Of a DNA stretch of 64,000 bases, positions 1 to 8,504 are shown one piece after another. The stretch is from Herbidospora galbida (GTDB taxonomy: Bacteria; Actinomycetota; Actinomycetes; Streptosporangiales; Streptosporangiaceae). A program made the position numbers and the translations under genes. Location: contig NZ_SZQA01000018.1 in NCBI RefSeq assembly GCF_005233835.1, forward strand, positions 1 to 64,000, given 5' to 3'. Below the pieces are notes generated by a model, which searched no databases, was not told where the DNA came from, and worked only from the letters and a program-made list of their open reading frames with translations. Every line of letters starts with the position of its first letter. Positions within the stretch are counted from its first letter, which is position 1.

Positions 1-1
1 C

Positions 2-118
2 AGCAACACCCACCGCGCCGACGCCCTGCAACCATGGATGGAGCACTACAACACCCGACGACGTCACAGCGCACTGGACGGTCACCCTCCGATCAGCCGA
101 CTGTCACCAACGTCATGA
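2..118 (+). mobile_element. IS481-type transposase, C-terminal end only (cut by window edge)
   Basis: An open frame enters from the left edge and stops with TGA at 116-118. Its last residues include WMEHYNTRRRHSAL followed by GHPPISRL, the ending typical of IS481/rve-family integrases (YN..R.H.AL.G.PP). That part of the protein closes the DDE domain of the transposase. The start and the catalytic DDE residues lie outside the window, so whether the element is intact cannot be judged. Its downstream end should lie near 119-131, immediately before the stop of the leftward MerR-type gene. Confidence 0.75.
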
Positions 119-128
119 CCGAGTACAG

Positions 129-530
129 CTAGTGCGCGGCCGGGCGCTGATGGGCCTGGTTGATGCGCAGCGCCTCGGCGAGCTGGTCTTCCAAGATGAT
201 GATGCGGCAGGCAGCTTCCACCGGGGTGCCCTGGTCGACGAGTTCGCGGGCGCGCGCGGCCAGGCGCAACTGGTAGCGGGAGTAGCGGCGATGGCCGCCG
301 CTGGAGCGCAGCGGCTCGATCAGTTTGGCGACGCCCAGAGCCCGCAGGAAAGTCGGGGTGACACCGAGCATGTCGGCGGCCGCGCCCATGCTGTAGGCGG
401 GGTAGTCCTCATCATCGAACCGGTCCTCGAACCGGTCTTCGGCCGCCGGCCCGTTCTTGGGTTCAGCGGTGTCCGCGATCCTGCCGTGAGTCAGCGTGTC
501 TTCACCGGCAGTCCGGCGACGTTGAGCCAT
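129..530 (-). CDS. Small MerR-family HTH regulator
   Basis: 133 aa. The acidic N-terminal third is low complexity. Residues about 46-90 form a MerR-type winged helix: YSMGAAADMLGV, then a recognition helix and the wing SSGGHRRYSRYQL. A short predicted helix follows that could serve for dimerisation. There is no ligand-binding domain, and the length fits the short MerR/HspR-like actinobacterial regulators, some of which sit beside cold-shock or chaperone genes. No such neighbour is visible: an IS481 end lies downstream and non-coding DNA upstream. The target is unknown. A strong GC stem-loop (556-586) lies 26 bp ahead of the start. Confidence 0.8.
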   Translation of the reverse strand: MAQRRRTAGEDTLTHGRIADTAEPKNGPAAEDRFEDRFDDEDYPAYSMGAAADMLGVTPTFLRALGVAKLIEPLRSSGGHRRYSRYQLRLAARARELVDQGTPVEAACRIIILEDQLAEALRINQAHQRPAAH

Positions 531-555
531 ACATTCCTTTCCTACGCGCGCACAG

Positions 556-586
556 GGGGCCCCGACGCCTATTGCGCCGGGGCCCC
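556..586. terminator. Strong GC stem-loop upstream of the MerR-type gene
   Basis: The arms GGGGCCCCG (556-564) and CGGGGCCCC (578-586) are perfect complements around a 13-base loop that can pair further. No T-tract follows on either strand. It could end a transcript from further right or form the leader of the MerR-type mRNA. Confidence 0.4.
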
Positions 587-815
587 GAAGAGTTCAACAC
601 CATCTACCGGCCATCTGGCCGGTTCACTGTTTCCGCGTCCGCCCTACTGCTCGGCGGCGATGCGGGGATCGCGAATGCGTGACCGGAGACCACCTGCCTA
701 TCTGTGGAACTGCGGCACCCGAGCGGCGAGACACAGCCGGCAACGGGCGATCCCGATGGCGTTCAACACTCCCTTCATCTCTTATTTTCGCGACCTACTG
801 GCCGGCTTCATCTGC

Positions 816-962
816 GGCAGCGCGTCCACGTTCGGGACCCCGGCACTGCACTGGCCCCTCACGTCCGACCTTCTGCCATAACTGCGACTGCGACTTCACC
901 GGCAGCGCGTCCACGGCCGGGCCCCTTGCTACTGCTGGCCCGTCTCGTCCGAACCTTCTGCC
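816..962. repeat. Two imperfect direct repeats of 62 bp, 85-bp period
   Basis: Copies at 816-877 and 901-962 share the first 15 bases exactly (GGCAGCGCGTCCACG) and end with the same ACCTTCTGCC. The middle matches with a few substitutions and small gaps, roughly 80% by eye. Neither copy is in a recognised gene. Confidence 0.6.
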
Positions 963-1315
963 GTCGATCCACTTCGTCGTGCTCCGGGCGGTTCATCGTG
1001 ATGCTGGTACTTCCGCCGCCCGGGTAGATCCGTCCCTTGCGATGAGAGAAACACTAGCGTCGTCGCTCACCAATGTCTACTCCGGCGAATACAGATTTTC
1101 GATGTCGGGGACGGCAGTCCTCCGGGGTGGTGCCGTGACAGCGGGAAACGCCGCATCTCGCTGGCCAGGGCCGGCTCCGCTGTGGCGGACGACCAAAAGA
1201 GCCCGCACGCAGTGGGGCCCTTGGCGATCGGGTGCGCACAGCGGCCGCCGGGACCTGCCCCGTTTTCGGCACGCCTGCCTCCAGGATCACCTCGCCGGCA
1301 GCCCTCTCTGCGGTG

Positions 1316-1410
1316 GGGTGCCATGACGGTTGGACCGATGAGGAGTTCGATCTGGTCTCGCGGACCGCAGAGGAGAAGGGCTGACAGTCCCGGACCTGGC
1401 GGCCGCCTGA
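1316..1410 (+). pseudogene. Possible frameshifted remnant of a small ribbon-helix-helix/MobC-like gene
   Basis: One frame reads WTDEEFDLVSRTAEEKG and hits a stop at 1382-1384. The overlapping frame from 1381 continues LTVPDLAAA before stopping at 1408-1410. Joined, these read like the helical part of plasmid mobilisation (MobC) or other ribbon-helix-helix proteins, which often have TDEE...V...AE..GLT...A. The similarity is judged by eye over about 27 residues, so this is tentative. A mobile-element gene fragment would suit the transposase-bordered surroundings. Confidence 0.25.
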
Positions 1411-1461
1411 TGCGGTGGTCCTGATGCGCCGGGCCACAGAAGACCGAGGCCGAAGAGGTCC

Positions 1462-2280
1462 CTATAGCCGGGCGAGCGTGAGCACGACGATGAGTTGCAG
1501 CGTGCGGTAGGCATCGGCCATGGTCTGGGCCTCGAACGCGAGGGTGCGCCCGTTCCGGGTGACTCCGGGAATGAGGGCGGCCAGATCCGCCGCGCCCAGC
1601 TGGTGCAGATCGACCTGGACCCGCACCGGTAGGTGGATATCGAACGGCACCACGGCGGCGTGAAGCTCGATCGCCTGCCCGGCGGCGGCTCGCAGGCGTT
1701 CGCATGCCTCCTCGGGGTGCAGGGTGTCGGCGGCGTGCTGGCCGAGGCCCCGTTTGACCGCCACGGTGACGGCCCGGGGCGCCATCGCGCTGAACTCCTC
1801 GCAGGCCGCGTCGTCTCCGCTGGCCAGGACGACCGGCACGCCGTAGGAGGCGGCCAGCAGGGTGTTCAGGCCGATTTCGCCGTACGAGACGCCACCGATG
1901 CGGACATCGAGGATGCCATCGGCCATGGTGTGAGCGAGGACGGCACCGCTCACACCCGCGCGAGCGTGGTACCCCACGAACATCGCCATCTGGACGCCGT
2001 CCTGGAGGCCCGCCACCATGCCCAGCCCTCGCGGCTTGCCGCGAATCAGCCGGGCTCGACGGTCGAGGTCCTCGGGCAGGATGTTCCGGTAGGGGCCGTG
2101 GGAGTCGGCCACCAGGACTTCGGCGGACGGTTCGGCGTCCAAGATGCCGGCCACCACGGCGTTGGCCTCGGCCGTCATCAACCGGCGGCCGCGTTCGTAG
2201 TCGTGCCGCTCGGGAACGGTTTCCGCCGCGTGGACGATGCCGGCGACGCCTTCGAGGTCCACCGAGATCAGGATCTTCAT
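1462..2280 (-). CDS. dppA: M55-family D-aminopeptidase, DppA-like
   Basis: 272 aa, the usual size for peptidase family M55. The N-terminus MKILISVDLEGVAGI carries the Asp and Glu zinc ligands of the family. DSHG near residue 60 and GYHARAG near 105 supply the expected metal-binding and catalytic histidines. Characterised members are self-compartmentalising zinc D-aminopeptidases that release D-amino acids such as D-Ala from small peptides. It has no signal peptide, so it should be cytoplasmic. It is the last gene of a leftward operon, 42 bp after the ring-opening amidohydrolase. An SD-like GGAGAG precedes the ATG. Its link to the amidohydrolase and carbamate kinase upstream is unexplained; a ureide or peptide-like substrate is possible. 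Confidence 0.88.
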   Translation of the reverse strand: MKILISVDLEGVAGIVHAAETVPERHDYERGRRLMTAEANAVVAGILDAEPSAEVLVADSHGPYRNILPEDLDRRARLIRGKPRGLGMVAGLQDGVQMAMFVGYHARAGVSGAVLAHTMADGILDVRIGGVSYGEIGLNTLLAASYGVPVVLASGDDAACEEFSAMAPRAVTVAVKRGLGQHAADTLHPEEACERLRAAAGQAIELHAAVVPFDIHLPVRVQVDLHQLGAADLAALIPGVTRNGRTLAFEAQTMADAYRTLQLIVVLTLARL

Positions 2281-2322
2281 GGCCGTGTCTCTCCGGGGTC
2301 AGGGCCGGATTCGCAGCGGAGC

Positions 2323-3420
2323 TCAGCCCAGGTCGGCGATGGCGATGACCGGGCCGCCGCCGCTCGGGCCCTGGTGGACGGCCGCGACGCTGACGAAGAC
2401 GGCCGGGTCGCCCGTCACGCTGGCCGCGACGCCGCCCACGGTCGCCTTGATCTGGCGGTGCCAGTGGACGTCGCTGTCGTCGAGCATGATGTTCCTGCGG
2501 CCGCGCACGCTGCCCGTCGGGTCGGCCTCGCACTTCATGAACAGGTTGACCAGGCGGCCGCCCAGGTCGCTGGGGTGGGGGCGCTCCGGCAGGTCGATGC
2601 CCGCGTCGCGGATGGCCGCCCAGATGCCGTCGGTGTCGAGCGCGTCCTTCATGACCGAGTGGCCCGCGCGGTAGCGCCCGCCGATGCCGCGCACGTTGCC
2701 CACGACCACGATCTGGGCCACGTCGAGTTCGACGCCGCTCGAACACGACGCGACCGAGGAGTAGAGCGACAGGTCGCGGTGGATCTGGTCGGCCGACGGC
2801 ATCTCGATCTCGCCCAGCGCCACGGCGATGCCGAGGGCGGTCGTGGAGTTGGAGATGTCCATCGAGGGGCCGGTGTCCTCGGTGATCACGTCGTGGCCGC
2901 GGGACTTGGCGTCGTTGATGGTCGACAGGGTCAAAAGCGGGGTCTTGGTCTGCACGTAGTGGACGTCGCGCGGGTCGTCGATGCCGGCGATCTTCATCGC
3001 CTCGCGGACGCCGGCCGCGACCTTCTCGACCATGGCCGGGCGGCCGATGTCCTCGGGGAGGATGACCTCGCTCATGGCGATGCCCACGCTCAGCCGGGGT
3101 TCGTCGCTCTGGACCGCCGAGGCGGGGTCGACCGTGGCGAAGATCGTCGCGTGCGGCGACAGGACGCCGTCGGTGCCGCCCGACCAGACCAGCGGCACGC
3201 TCTCGGGCGACGGGTGGCCCCTGCTCGCCAGGACCTCGCGGAAGGCGCGGTCGGCCAGGATGCGGGTGTAGTCGTTGACGCCGCCGTTGCCCTCGGTCTT
3301 GCCGATGACGGCCAGCACGCGGGCGGCCTCGATCACGCCGTCGTCGATGAGCTTCGCGAGCCCGGACGCGTCGGTCACGCTCTCGATGGCGACCTTGCGT
3401 ACCTCGATGGGGTCCGGCAT
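2323..3420 (-). CDS. Ring-opening amidohydrolase (cyanuric acid hydrolase/barbiturase family)
   Basis: 365 aa, full length for the AtzD/TrzD/barbiturase family, which hydrolytically opens cyclic imides (cyanuric acid to carboxybiuret, barbituric acid to ureidomalonate). The fold has three repeats, each supplying a Lys-Ser pair. Visible candidates are K41 in GKTEGNGG with S80 in SGGTDG, K159 in QTKTP with S227/S228 in SCSSG, and K296 in FMKCEAD with S344 before HQGPSGGGP. The usual SGGTEG and SGGAEHQG motifs are altered ([15 protein letters not shown]), so the substrate may differ from cyanurate. The ATG abuts the TAG of carbamate kinase with no gap, so the two are almost certainly cotranscribed. 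The family is secure; the substrate is not. Confidence 0.9.
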   Translation of the reverse strand: MPDPIEVRKVAIESVTDASGLAKLIDDGVIEAARVLAVIGKTEGNGGVNDYTRILADRAFREVLASRGHPSPESVPLVWSGGTDGVLSPHATIFATVDPASAVQSDEPRLSVGIAMSEVILPEDIGRPAMVEKVAAGVREAMKIAGIDDPRDVHYVQTKTPLLTLSTINDAKSRGHDVITEDTGPSMDISNSTTALGIAVALGEIEMPSADQIHRDLSLYSSVASCSSGVELDVAQIVVVGNVRGIGGRYRAGHSVMKDALDTDGIWAAIRDAGIDLPERPHPSDLGGRLVNLFMKCEADPTGSVRGRRNIMLDDSDVHWHRQIKATVGGVAASVTGDPAVFVSVAAVHQGPSGGGPVIAIADLG

Positions 3421-4341
3421 CTAACTCTCCCGGTGAACCGTTGTACCGATATTTCCTGAAATGGCGGCGGCAATGTTGTCCAGCGACGTGATCACTGACT
3501 TGGCGCCGCCCTCCTCGACGAAGCGCAGCGCGGCCTCGACCTTCGGGCCCATGCTGCCGCTGGCGAAATGTCCCTCGGCCTGCAGTACCCGCATCTCCTT
3601 CGGCGTCACGCTCCCGATGGGACGGGCCTCGGGGGTGCCGTAACCGGCGATGGCGTGCGGGACGTCGGTCGCGATGACCAGGATGTCCGCCCCGACCGCC
3701 TGGGCCAGGGCGCAGGCCGCGTGGTCCTTGTCGATGACGGCCTCCACGCCGTGCAGCCGGCCCTCGGCGTCGCGCACGACCGGCACTCCCCCGCCGCCCG
3801 CGGCGACGACGGTGTAACCGGCCTCCATCAGCGCCACGGCCGGGGCGGCGTCGAGGATCTCCACCGGCCGGGGCGAGGCGACCACGCGGCGCCAGCCGCG
3901 CTCGAACTCCCGCCACGACTGGCCGAGCGCCTGGAAGCGCCGGGCCTCCACGACCGAGAAGTACTGCCCGATCGGCTTGACGGGGTCGTGGAAGGCCGGG
4001 TCGTCGGGGTCGACGAGGGTGCGGGTGACCACGGTCGCCGACGGGATCGGGTCGAGGGCGTTCATGATCAGGGCGCCGAGGGTGCCCTGGGTCTGGGCGC
4101 CGCACCAGTCGAGCGGCACCGGCGGGACCACGTGGGCGGTGAGCTGGTTCTTCAGCAGGATGTTGCCGACCTGGGGGCCGTTGCCGTGGGTGATCGCCAC
4201 CCGGTGGCCGTGGCCGATCAGGTCGGCGACGTGGGTCATGGCGCGCTCGATCGCGCGCTTCTGGTCGGCCGGGGCGGCGGAGCCGTCCGGCGCGGTCATC
4301 GCGTTGCCGCCGAGGGCGATCAGGACACGCTCACCCGTCAC
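3421..4341 (-). CDS. arcC: Carbamate kinase
   Basis: 306 aa, the normal length. The amino-acid-kinase fold begins with ALGGNAM. HGNGPQVG (near residue 53), the CGAQTQG segment and AAGGGGVPV are family signatures, as is the IDKDHAACALA segment. The enzyme interconverts carbamoyl phosphate + ADP and carbamate + ATP. In degradative pathways it makes ATP, with carbamate falling apart to CO2 and ammonia. No arginine deiminase or catabolic ornithine transcarbamylase is nearby, so the carbamoyl phosphate probably comes from another source. The candidate in this window is the FdrA-DUF1116 fusion at 31008-33809. GTG start. The gene lies 76 bp after the C45-type gene and directly before the ring-opening amidohydrolase. 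Confidence 0.93.
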   Translation of the reverse strand: MTGERVLIALGGNAMTAPDGSAAPADQKRAIERAMTHVADLIGHGHRVAITHGNGPQVGNILLKNQLTAHVVPPVPLDWCGAQTQGTLGALIMNALDPIPSATVVTRTLVDPDDPAFHDPVKPIGQYFSVVEARRFQALGQSWREFERGWRRVVASPRPVEILDAAPAVALMEAGYTVVAAGGGGVPVVRDAEGRLHGVEAVIDKDHAACALAQAVGADILVIATDVPHAIAGYGTPEARPIGSVTPKEMRVLQAEGHFASGSMGPKVEAALRFVEEGGAKSVITSLDNIAAAISGNIGTTVHRES

Positions 4342-4417
4342 ACGGCGAAACTATCCGCCGCCCATCTCCCCGGCATTGGCGACTCTCGCCGTCGAAGGTC
4401 ATGACCCTGGGCAAGAT

Positions 4418-5509
4418 TCACCAAGTGCGCCGTCCGCACGGCCCGCCCTCGGTGGCCCGCACCTCGCCGTTCTTCAGGTCGAGCTCGACCGTCGCGAGGG
4501 TGATGTGGTCGTCGTCATGGCCGGGCTCGGTGTGGTGGCAGACGCCGCCGGCGTGCCGGGCCATCACCTTGCGGACCGTCGCCGCGTCGGGCTTGGCGGT
4601 GTGCCGGCGCAGGCCGCGCCGCAGCTGGTCGCGCCGGATGAGGGTGCCCGGGTGCAGGCGCGGATAGGGGTCGCTGGGCACCACGCGCGGGTCGAGGAAG
4701 TGGTTGGTGTGGACGAGCATGCCGTCGTCCTCGGGAACGGTCCACCCGGGTCCGCCCGGGTGGAGTTCGCAGGTCACGGCCGCGTTTCCGCCGGGGCCGT
4801 GGGAGACCAGGCTGAGCGAGGAGGAGGCCGTGACGGGGGCGGTGGTGAGGGTGTAGGCGGCCGAGGTGACCGAGTCGCACTCGTCGAGCACCCGGCGGGC
4901 GGCCACGTGGACCGGCAGGCCGATCCCGTCGGCGCCGTCGTCGTCGTGGTGGAGGCGGGTGAACAGCAGCCCCAGGCCGCTGCTGTTGACGCCGATCTTG
5001 CCGACGACGCCGTATTCGGTGAGGGTCGTGGTCACGCGGCCGTCGGGGAACGGGATCGTCCAGACGAGCCAGCCGGCCGCCATCTGGCGCATCCAGTCCC
5101 ACGTCTGCACGGCCACGGGCGGGGCGTCCTCGTCGTCGCCGAGCAGGACGACGGCCGAGCACTCGCTCTCGCGCACGCCTCCCAGGTAGGAGAGGATCTC
5201 GGTCCGGGCGTTGACGGCGGCGAGGTCGGTCACGGGCAGACGGGCGCCTTCCGCCATTCCGGTGATCTCTTCGGCGAGGTCGGGCGCCCACGCCTCGATC
5301 GCCTTCATCCCGAGCTTGCCGAGCTCGGTCAGATCGGGCTGCCGCCCCCCTGCTTTGTGCCGGAATACCTCGGTGTAGACGGCGACGGTGCGGGCGATGT
5401 CGGCGCTGTGCGCCTGCCCGAATTCATGGCCGCGGTCGAAGGGATCACTGACGGTAGAGGTATAGGCGCGGGTCACGGTATTGAGCATCTCATTCGTGGA
5501 TCGTTCCAT
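4418..5509 (-). CDS. C45-family Ntn-hydrolase (acyl-CoA:6-APA acyltransferase-like)
   Basis: 363 aa from the ATG at 5509, chosen because GGAG lies 4 bases ahead of it; an upstream ATG at 5536 is possible. RGHEFGQAH near the start and ARTEILSYLGG resemble the penicillin acyltransferase (C45) family. RESECSAVV contains the likely autocatalytic cysteine of an N-terminal nucleophile hydrolase, around residue 120. Members cleave or transfer amides, including beta-alanyl and acyl amides, after self-cleavage before the Cys. It has no signal peptide. It is probably the first gene of the operon with carbamate kinase, the ring-opening amidohydrolase and DppA, which suggests amide-bond chemistry on a related compound. 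The substrate is unknown. Confidence 0.75.
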   Translation of the reverse strand: MERSTNEMLNTVTRAYTSTVSDPFDRGHEFGQAHSADIARTVAVYTEVFRHKAGGRQPDLTELGKLGMKAIEAWAPDLAEEITGMAEGARLPVTDLAAVNARTEILSYLGGVRESECSAVVLLGDDEDAPPVAVQTWDWMRQMAAGWLVWTIPFPDGRVTTTLTEYGVVGKIGVNSSGLGLLFTRLHHDDDGADGIGLPVHVAARRVLDECDSVTSAAYTLTTAPVTASSSLSLVSHGPGGNAAVTCELHPGGPGWTVPEDDGMLVHTNHFLDPRVVPSDPYPRLHPGTLIRRDQLRRGLRRHTAKPDAATVRKVMARHAGGVCHHTEPGHDDDHITLATVELDLKNGEVRATEGGPCGRRTW

Positions 5510-5674
5510 CTGGCTCCGAAATGTGATCCTCATCACCTGGGAGTTTGATGGCTTCGCCGTAATCTGCCCGGAATTTCCCGTTTTAAAATGCCCGATTTCT
5601 CCGTTACGGCCCCGCCCACCACGGCCCCGACCACCGCCCCCGGCGAGGGGCGGCGGCCGGCGCTCACCGGCCGC

Positions 5675-6814
5675 TCAGCCCAGCCGCCGCGACGTCAGCC
5701 GCCCGACCGCCTCGTCGATCACCTCGTCGCGCTTGCAGAACGCGAACCTCACGTAGTGCCGCCCGGTCTCGGCGTGGTCGTAGAAGACCTGCGTCGGGAT
5801 CGCCACCACCCCGGCCAGCTCGGGCAGCCGGCGGGCCAGGTCGAGCCCGTCGGTCAGCCCCAGCGGCCGGATGTCGGTCTGCACGAAGTAGGTCCCGGCC
5901 GTCTTCAGCACCTCGAACCCGGCCTCGGCCAGCCCCGCCGATAGCCGGTCGCGCTTGGCCTCGAGACTGCCGCGCAGGTCGTTGACCCAGCCGAGCTCGT
6001 GGCGCAGCGCGTGGGCCACGCCGAGCTGCCAGGGCACCGCCGAGGTGAAGGTGAGGAACTGCTTGACCGCCGTCACGGCCGTGACCAGCTCGGGCGTGGA
6101 GCAGATCCACCCCGTCTTCCAGCCGGTCACCGAGAACGACTTCCCGGCGCTGGAGACCCGGACCGTGCGCTCGCGCATGCCGGGCAGGGTGGCCAGCGAG
6201 ACGTGCGGGACGCCGTCGAAGGTCAGGTGCTCGTAGACCTCGTCGGTGATGGCGATCAGGTCGTGGTCGCGGCAGAACGCGGCGATGGTCTCCAGCTCGG
6301 CGGGCGTGAAGACGGTGCCGGTCGGGTTGTGGGGCGAGTTGACGATGATCGCCCGGGTGTTGGGGCCGGCGCGCAGGTCGGCCGGGTCGAAGGTGAAGCG
6401 GCCGTCGACCGGGCGCAGCGGCACCGCCCGGCGGGTACCCCCGGCCAGCGCGATCGCGGCCGGATAGGAGTCGTAGTAGGGCTCGAAGACGATCACCTCG
6501 TCGCCGGGCTCGACCAGGGCCAGCACCGCCGCCGCGATGGCCTCGGTCGCCCCGACGGTGACCAGGACCTCGGTGTCGGGGTCGTAGGACAGGCCCTGGG
6601 TCTCCTTGGCGTGTTCGGAGATCGCCTGCCGCAGTTCGGGCACGCCGATGCCGGGGGCGTACTGGTTGCGGCCGCTCAGGATCGCCTCGGTCGCCACGTT
6701 GAGCATCGCGGCGGGGCCGTCTTCGTCGGGAAACCCCTGGCCGAGGTTGATCGCGCCGGTCTTGACGGCCAGCCCCGTCATCTCGGCGAAAATCGTCGGG
6801 CCGAATTCCCTCAT
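5675..6814 (-). CDS. Class I PLP-dependent aminotransferase (DapC-like subgroup)
   Basis: 379 aa from ATG 6814; a GTG at 6835 would add 7 residues. Class I fold landmarks are INLGQGFPDEDGP, NQYAPGIGVPELRQAI, NSPHNPTGTVF (substrate/PLP site), ITDEVYEHL, and SSAGKSFSVTGWKTGW with the Schiff-base lysine. The sequence resembles the actinobacterial group annotated as N-succinyldiaminopimelate aminotransferase DapC or kynurenine/methionine aminotransferase-like. Specificity cannot be fixed from sequence alone. The gene is divergent from the DUF418 gene, with only about 37 bp between starts, so the promoters overlap or one transcript is leaderless. Confidence 0.85.
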   Translation of the reverse strand: MREFGPTIFAEMTGLAVKTGAINLGQGFPDEDGPAAMLNVATEAILSGRNQYAPGIGVPELRQAISEHAKETQGLSYDPDTEVLVTVGATEAIAAAVLALVEPGDEVIVFEPYYDSYPAAIALAGGTRRAVPLRPVDGRFTFDPADLRAGPNTRAIIVNSPHNPTGTVFTPAELETIAAFCRDHDLIAITDEVYEHLTFDGVPHVSLATLPGMRERTVRVSSAGKSFSVTGWKTGWICSTPELVTAVTAVKQFLTFTSAVPWQLGVAHALRHELGWVNDLRGSLEAKRDRLSAGLAEAGFEVLKTAGTYFVQTDIRPLGLTDGLDLARRLPELAGVVAIPTQVFYDHAETGRHYVRFAFCKRDEVIDEAVGRLTSRRLG

Positions 6815-6851
6815 ACGTCCAACTAGCACCCGCACAATTTACTCTGTTCGC

Positions 6852-7742
6852 ATGGCGAGGATCCGGGAGCTCGACGCCCTCAGGGGGTTCGCGGTCTGCG
6901 GGATCATGCTCGTGAACACCTGGCAGCACGCCGACCCGCGCCCCGTGGAGGGCGCCGCGTTCATGGCGTTCGTCGAGGGCCGGTTCTACCCGATCTTCTC
7001 GTTCCTGTTCGGCGTGAGCTTCGCGCTGTTCCTGCGCTCCCACGACGACCGGCTGATCATGCTGCGGCGGCTGGCCGTGCTGGCCCTGTTCGGCGTCGGC
7101 CACTGGTGGCTGATGCCCGGCGAGGTGCTGCTGCCCTACGCCCTGCTCGGCGCGGGCGTCCTGCTGCCGGCCAGCTACCTGCCCAAATGGCTCAACCCGG
7201 TGCTCGGTGTGGGCGTGGTGGCGTGGGCGGTGGCGCAGGGCAGCCCGTGGATCCTCATCGGCGGCCTGTTCCTGCTGGGCCTGGCCTGCGTCGACTACGG
7301 CGGGCCGAAACCGAGCCCGCTGGTCTTCGTGGCCGCCGTGGTCGCGGCGGTCGCGTTCTTCCCCTTCGGCGGGTTCCTCTCGGCGCTGGCCGGGGCGGCG
7401 GTCTACGCGTCGGGGTTCCTGCTGCTGAGCCCCCGGGTGTTCGAGCCGCTGGGGCGGATGGCGCTGACCAACTACGTGACGAGCTCGTTCGTCATCCTCG
7501 CGGCGCGGGCCGAGTCGTTCTCCGACGTCGTCGCGGTCACGGTGGTGACCCTGGTCGTCCAGTGGTGGTTCTCGGCGTGGTGGCTCTCGCGGTTCCGCTA
7601 CGGCCCCCTCGAATGGGTCTGGCGGTGCCTCACCTGGATGCGGCGGGTCCCCAACAGGCAGACTGGGGCAGGTGACCGTAGTAGCGCTGGGCCAGATCCC
7701 GATCGACCACGAGCCCAAGAAGAACCTGGAGACCGTGCGTGA
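6852..7742 (+). CDS. DUF418-type multipass membrane protein
   Basis: 296 aa. RIRELDALRGFAVCGIMLVN at the N-terminus is the DUF418/YeiB signature. About seven hydrophobic segments follow, and the C-terminal DUF418 part has RMALTNYVTSSF and FRYGPLEWVWR. The family is common in actinobacteria but has no established biochemical function; it is related to acyltransferase-3-like membrane proteins. The last 71 bases overlap the start of the nitrilase-family gene. The final 20 or so residues are polar and atypical, so the true fold ends near residue 265. Confidence 0.85.
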   Translation: MARIRELDALRGFAVCGIMLVNTWQHADPRPVEGAAFMAFVEGRFYPIFSFLFGVSFALFLRSHDDRLIMLRRLAVLALFGVGHWWLMPGEVLLPYALLGAGVLLPASYLPKWLNPVLGVGVVAWAVAQGSPWILIGGLFLLGLACVDYGGPKPSPLVFVAAVVAAVAFFPFGGFLSALAGAAVYASGFLLLSPRVFEPLGRMALTNYVTSSFVILAARAESFSDVVAVTVVTLVVQWWFSAWWLSRFRYGPLEWVWRCLTWMRRVPNRQTGAGDRSSAGPDPDRPRAQEEPGDRA

Positions 7743-8454
7743 GGCGCTCGCCTCGGCGGAGGCCGACCTGGTCGTCTTCCCCGAAGCCACGCTGAGCCGC
7801 TTCGGCCGGCACATCGGCGAGGTCGCCGAACCCCTCGACGGCCCGTTCGTCACCGGGCTCCGCGAGGCCGCCCGCGAGTACGGCACCGCCGTGATCGCCG
7901 GGGTCTGGGAGCCCGACGGGGGCCGCGTCGCCAACACGGCGGTCGCCGTCGACGCCGACGGGTCGCTGAAGGGGGCGTACCGGAAGATCCACCTGTTCGA
8001 CTCGTTCGGGTCGCGGGAGTCGGAGTTCGTCAGCCCCGGCCCCGAGCCGGTCGTGGCCGAGGTGGCCGGGCTGAGGGTGGGCCTGGCGACCTGCTACGAC
8101 GTGCGGTTCCCCGAGCTGTTCCGGAAACTGGTCGACCAGGGCGCCGACGTGTTCGCGGTGATCGCGGCGTGGGCGGCCGGGCCGCTGAAGGAGGACCACT
8201 GGACCACCATGGTCCGGGCCCGCGCGATCGAGAACACCACCTGGACCGTCGCGGTCGGCCAGCCGCCCCACGCCGACGGCTTCGGGGTCGGGCACAGCAT
8301 GCTCGTCGACCCGATGGGCGTGGTGACCAGGGCTCTCGGCCCCACGCCGGGCGTCGGCGCCGGCGTGATCGACGCGGCCCGGACCGAGACGGTCAGGGCG
8401 GCGCTGCCCTCCCTGCTGCATCGGCGATTCACAATCGGGGACATTGCCGGGTGA
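7672..8454 (+). CDS. Nitrilase-superfamily amidase (carbon-nitrogen hydrolase)
   Basis: 260 aa. The Glu-Lys-Cys triad of the superfamily is visible: E38 in VVFPEATLS, the Lys in AYRKIHLFD (about residue 107) and the Cys in GLATCYDVRFPEL (about 143). The KIHLFD and CYD.RFPEL signatures place it with the Nit/omega-amidase-like branch, which includes deaminated-glutathione amidase, so hydrolysis of a primary amide is likely. It is cytoplasmic. The GTG start at 7672 has GGGGCAG just ahead of it and lies inside the end of the DUF418 gene, so translation of the two is probably coupled. Confidence 0.87.
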   Translation: MTVVALGQIPIDHEPKKNLETVREALASAEADLVVFPEATLSRFGRHIGEVAEPLDGPFVTGLREAAREYGTAVIAGVWEPDGGRVANTAVAVDADGSLKGAYRKIHLFDSFGSRESEFVSPGPEPVVAEVAGLRVGLATCYDVRFPELFRKLVDQGADVFAVIAAWAAGPLKEDHWTTMVRARAIENTTWTVAVGQPPHADGFGVGHSMLVDPMGVVTRALGPTPGVGAGVIDAARTETVRAALPSLLHRRFTIGDIAG

Positions 8455-8504
8455 ATCCCTCCTAACGGGAGGTGAGGAAGTCAATCGCTCGTAAACTGTC
8501 CCCC

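Larger units (their letters stand above)
531..1461. other. 930 bp with no convincing intact gene
   Basis: Open frames here have no recognisable domain, and several antisense frames disagree with each other. The stretch holds a stem-loop (556-586), an imperfect direct repeat (816-877 and 901-962) and a possible gene remnant (1316-1410). Lying next to a transposase end, it looks like a scar from past insertion and decay. I see no tRNA and no clear promoter. Confidence 0.6.

Noticed and set aside
1067-4105. Very long open frame (about 1000 codons) on the minus strand
   Set aside because: It is an artefact of high GC content, running out of frame across the aminopeptidase, amidohydrolase and carbamate kinase genes. 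It is Arg/Pro/Gly rich with no domain.
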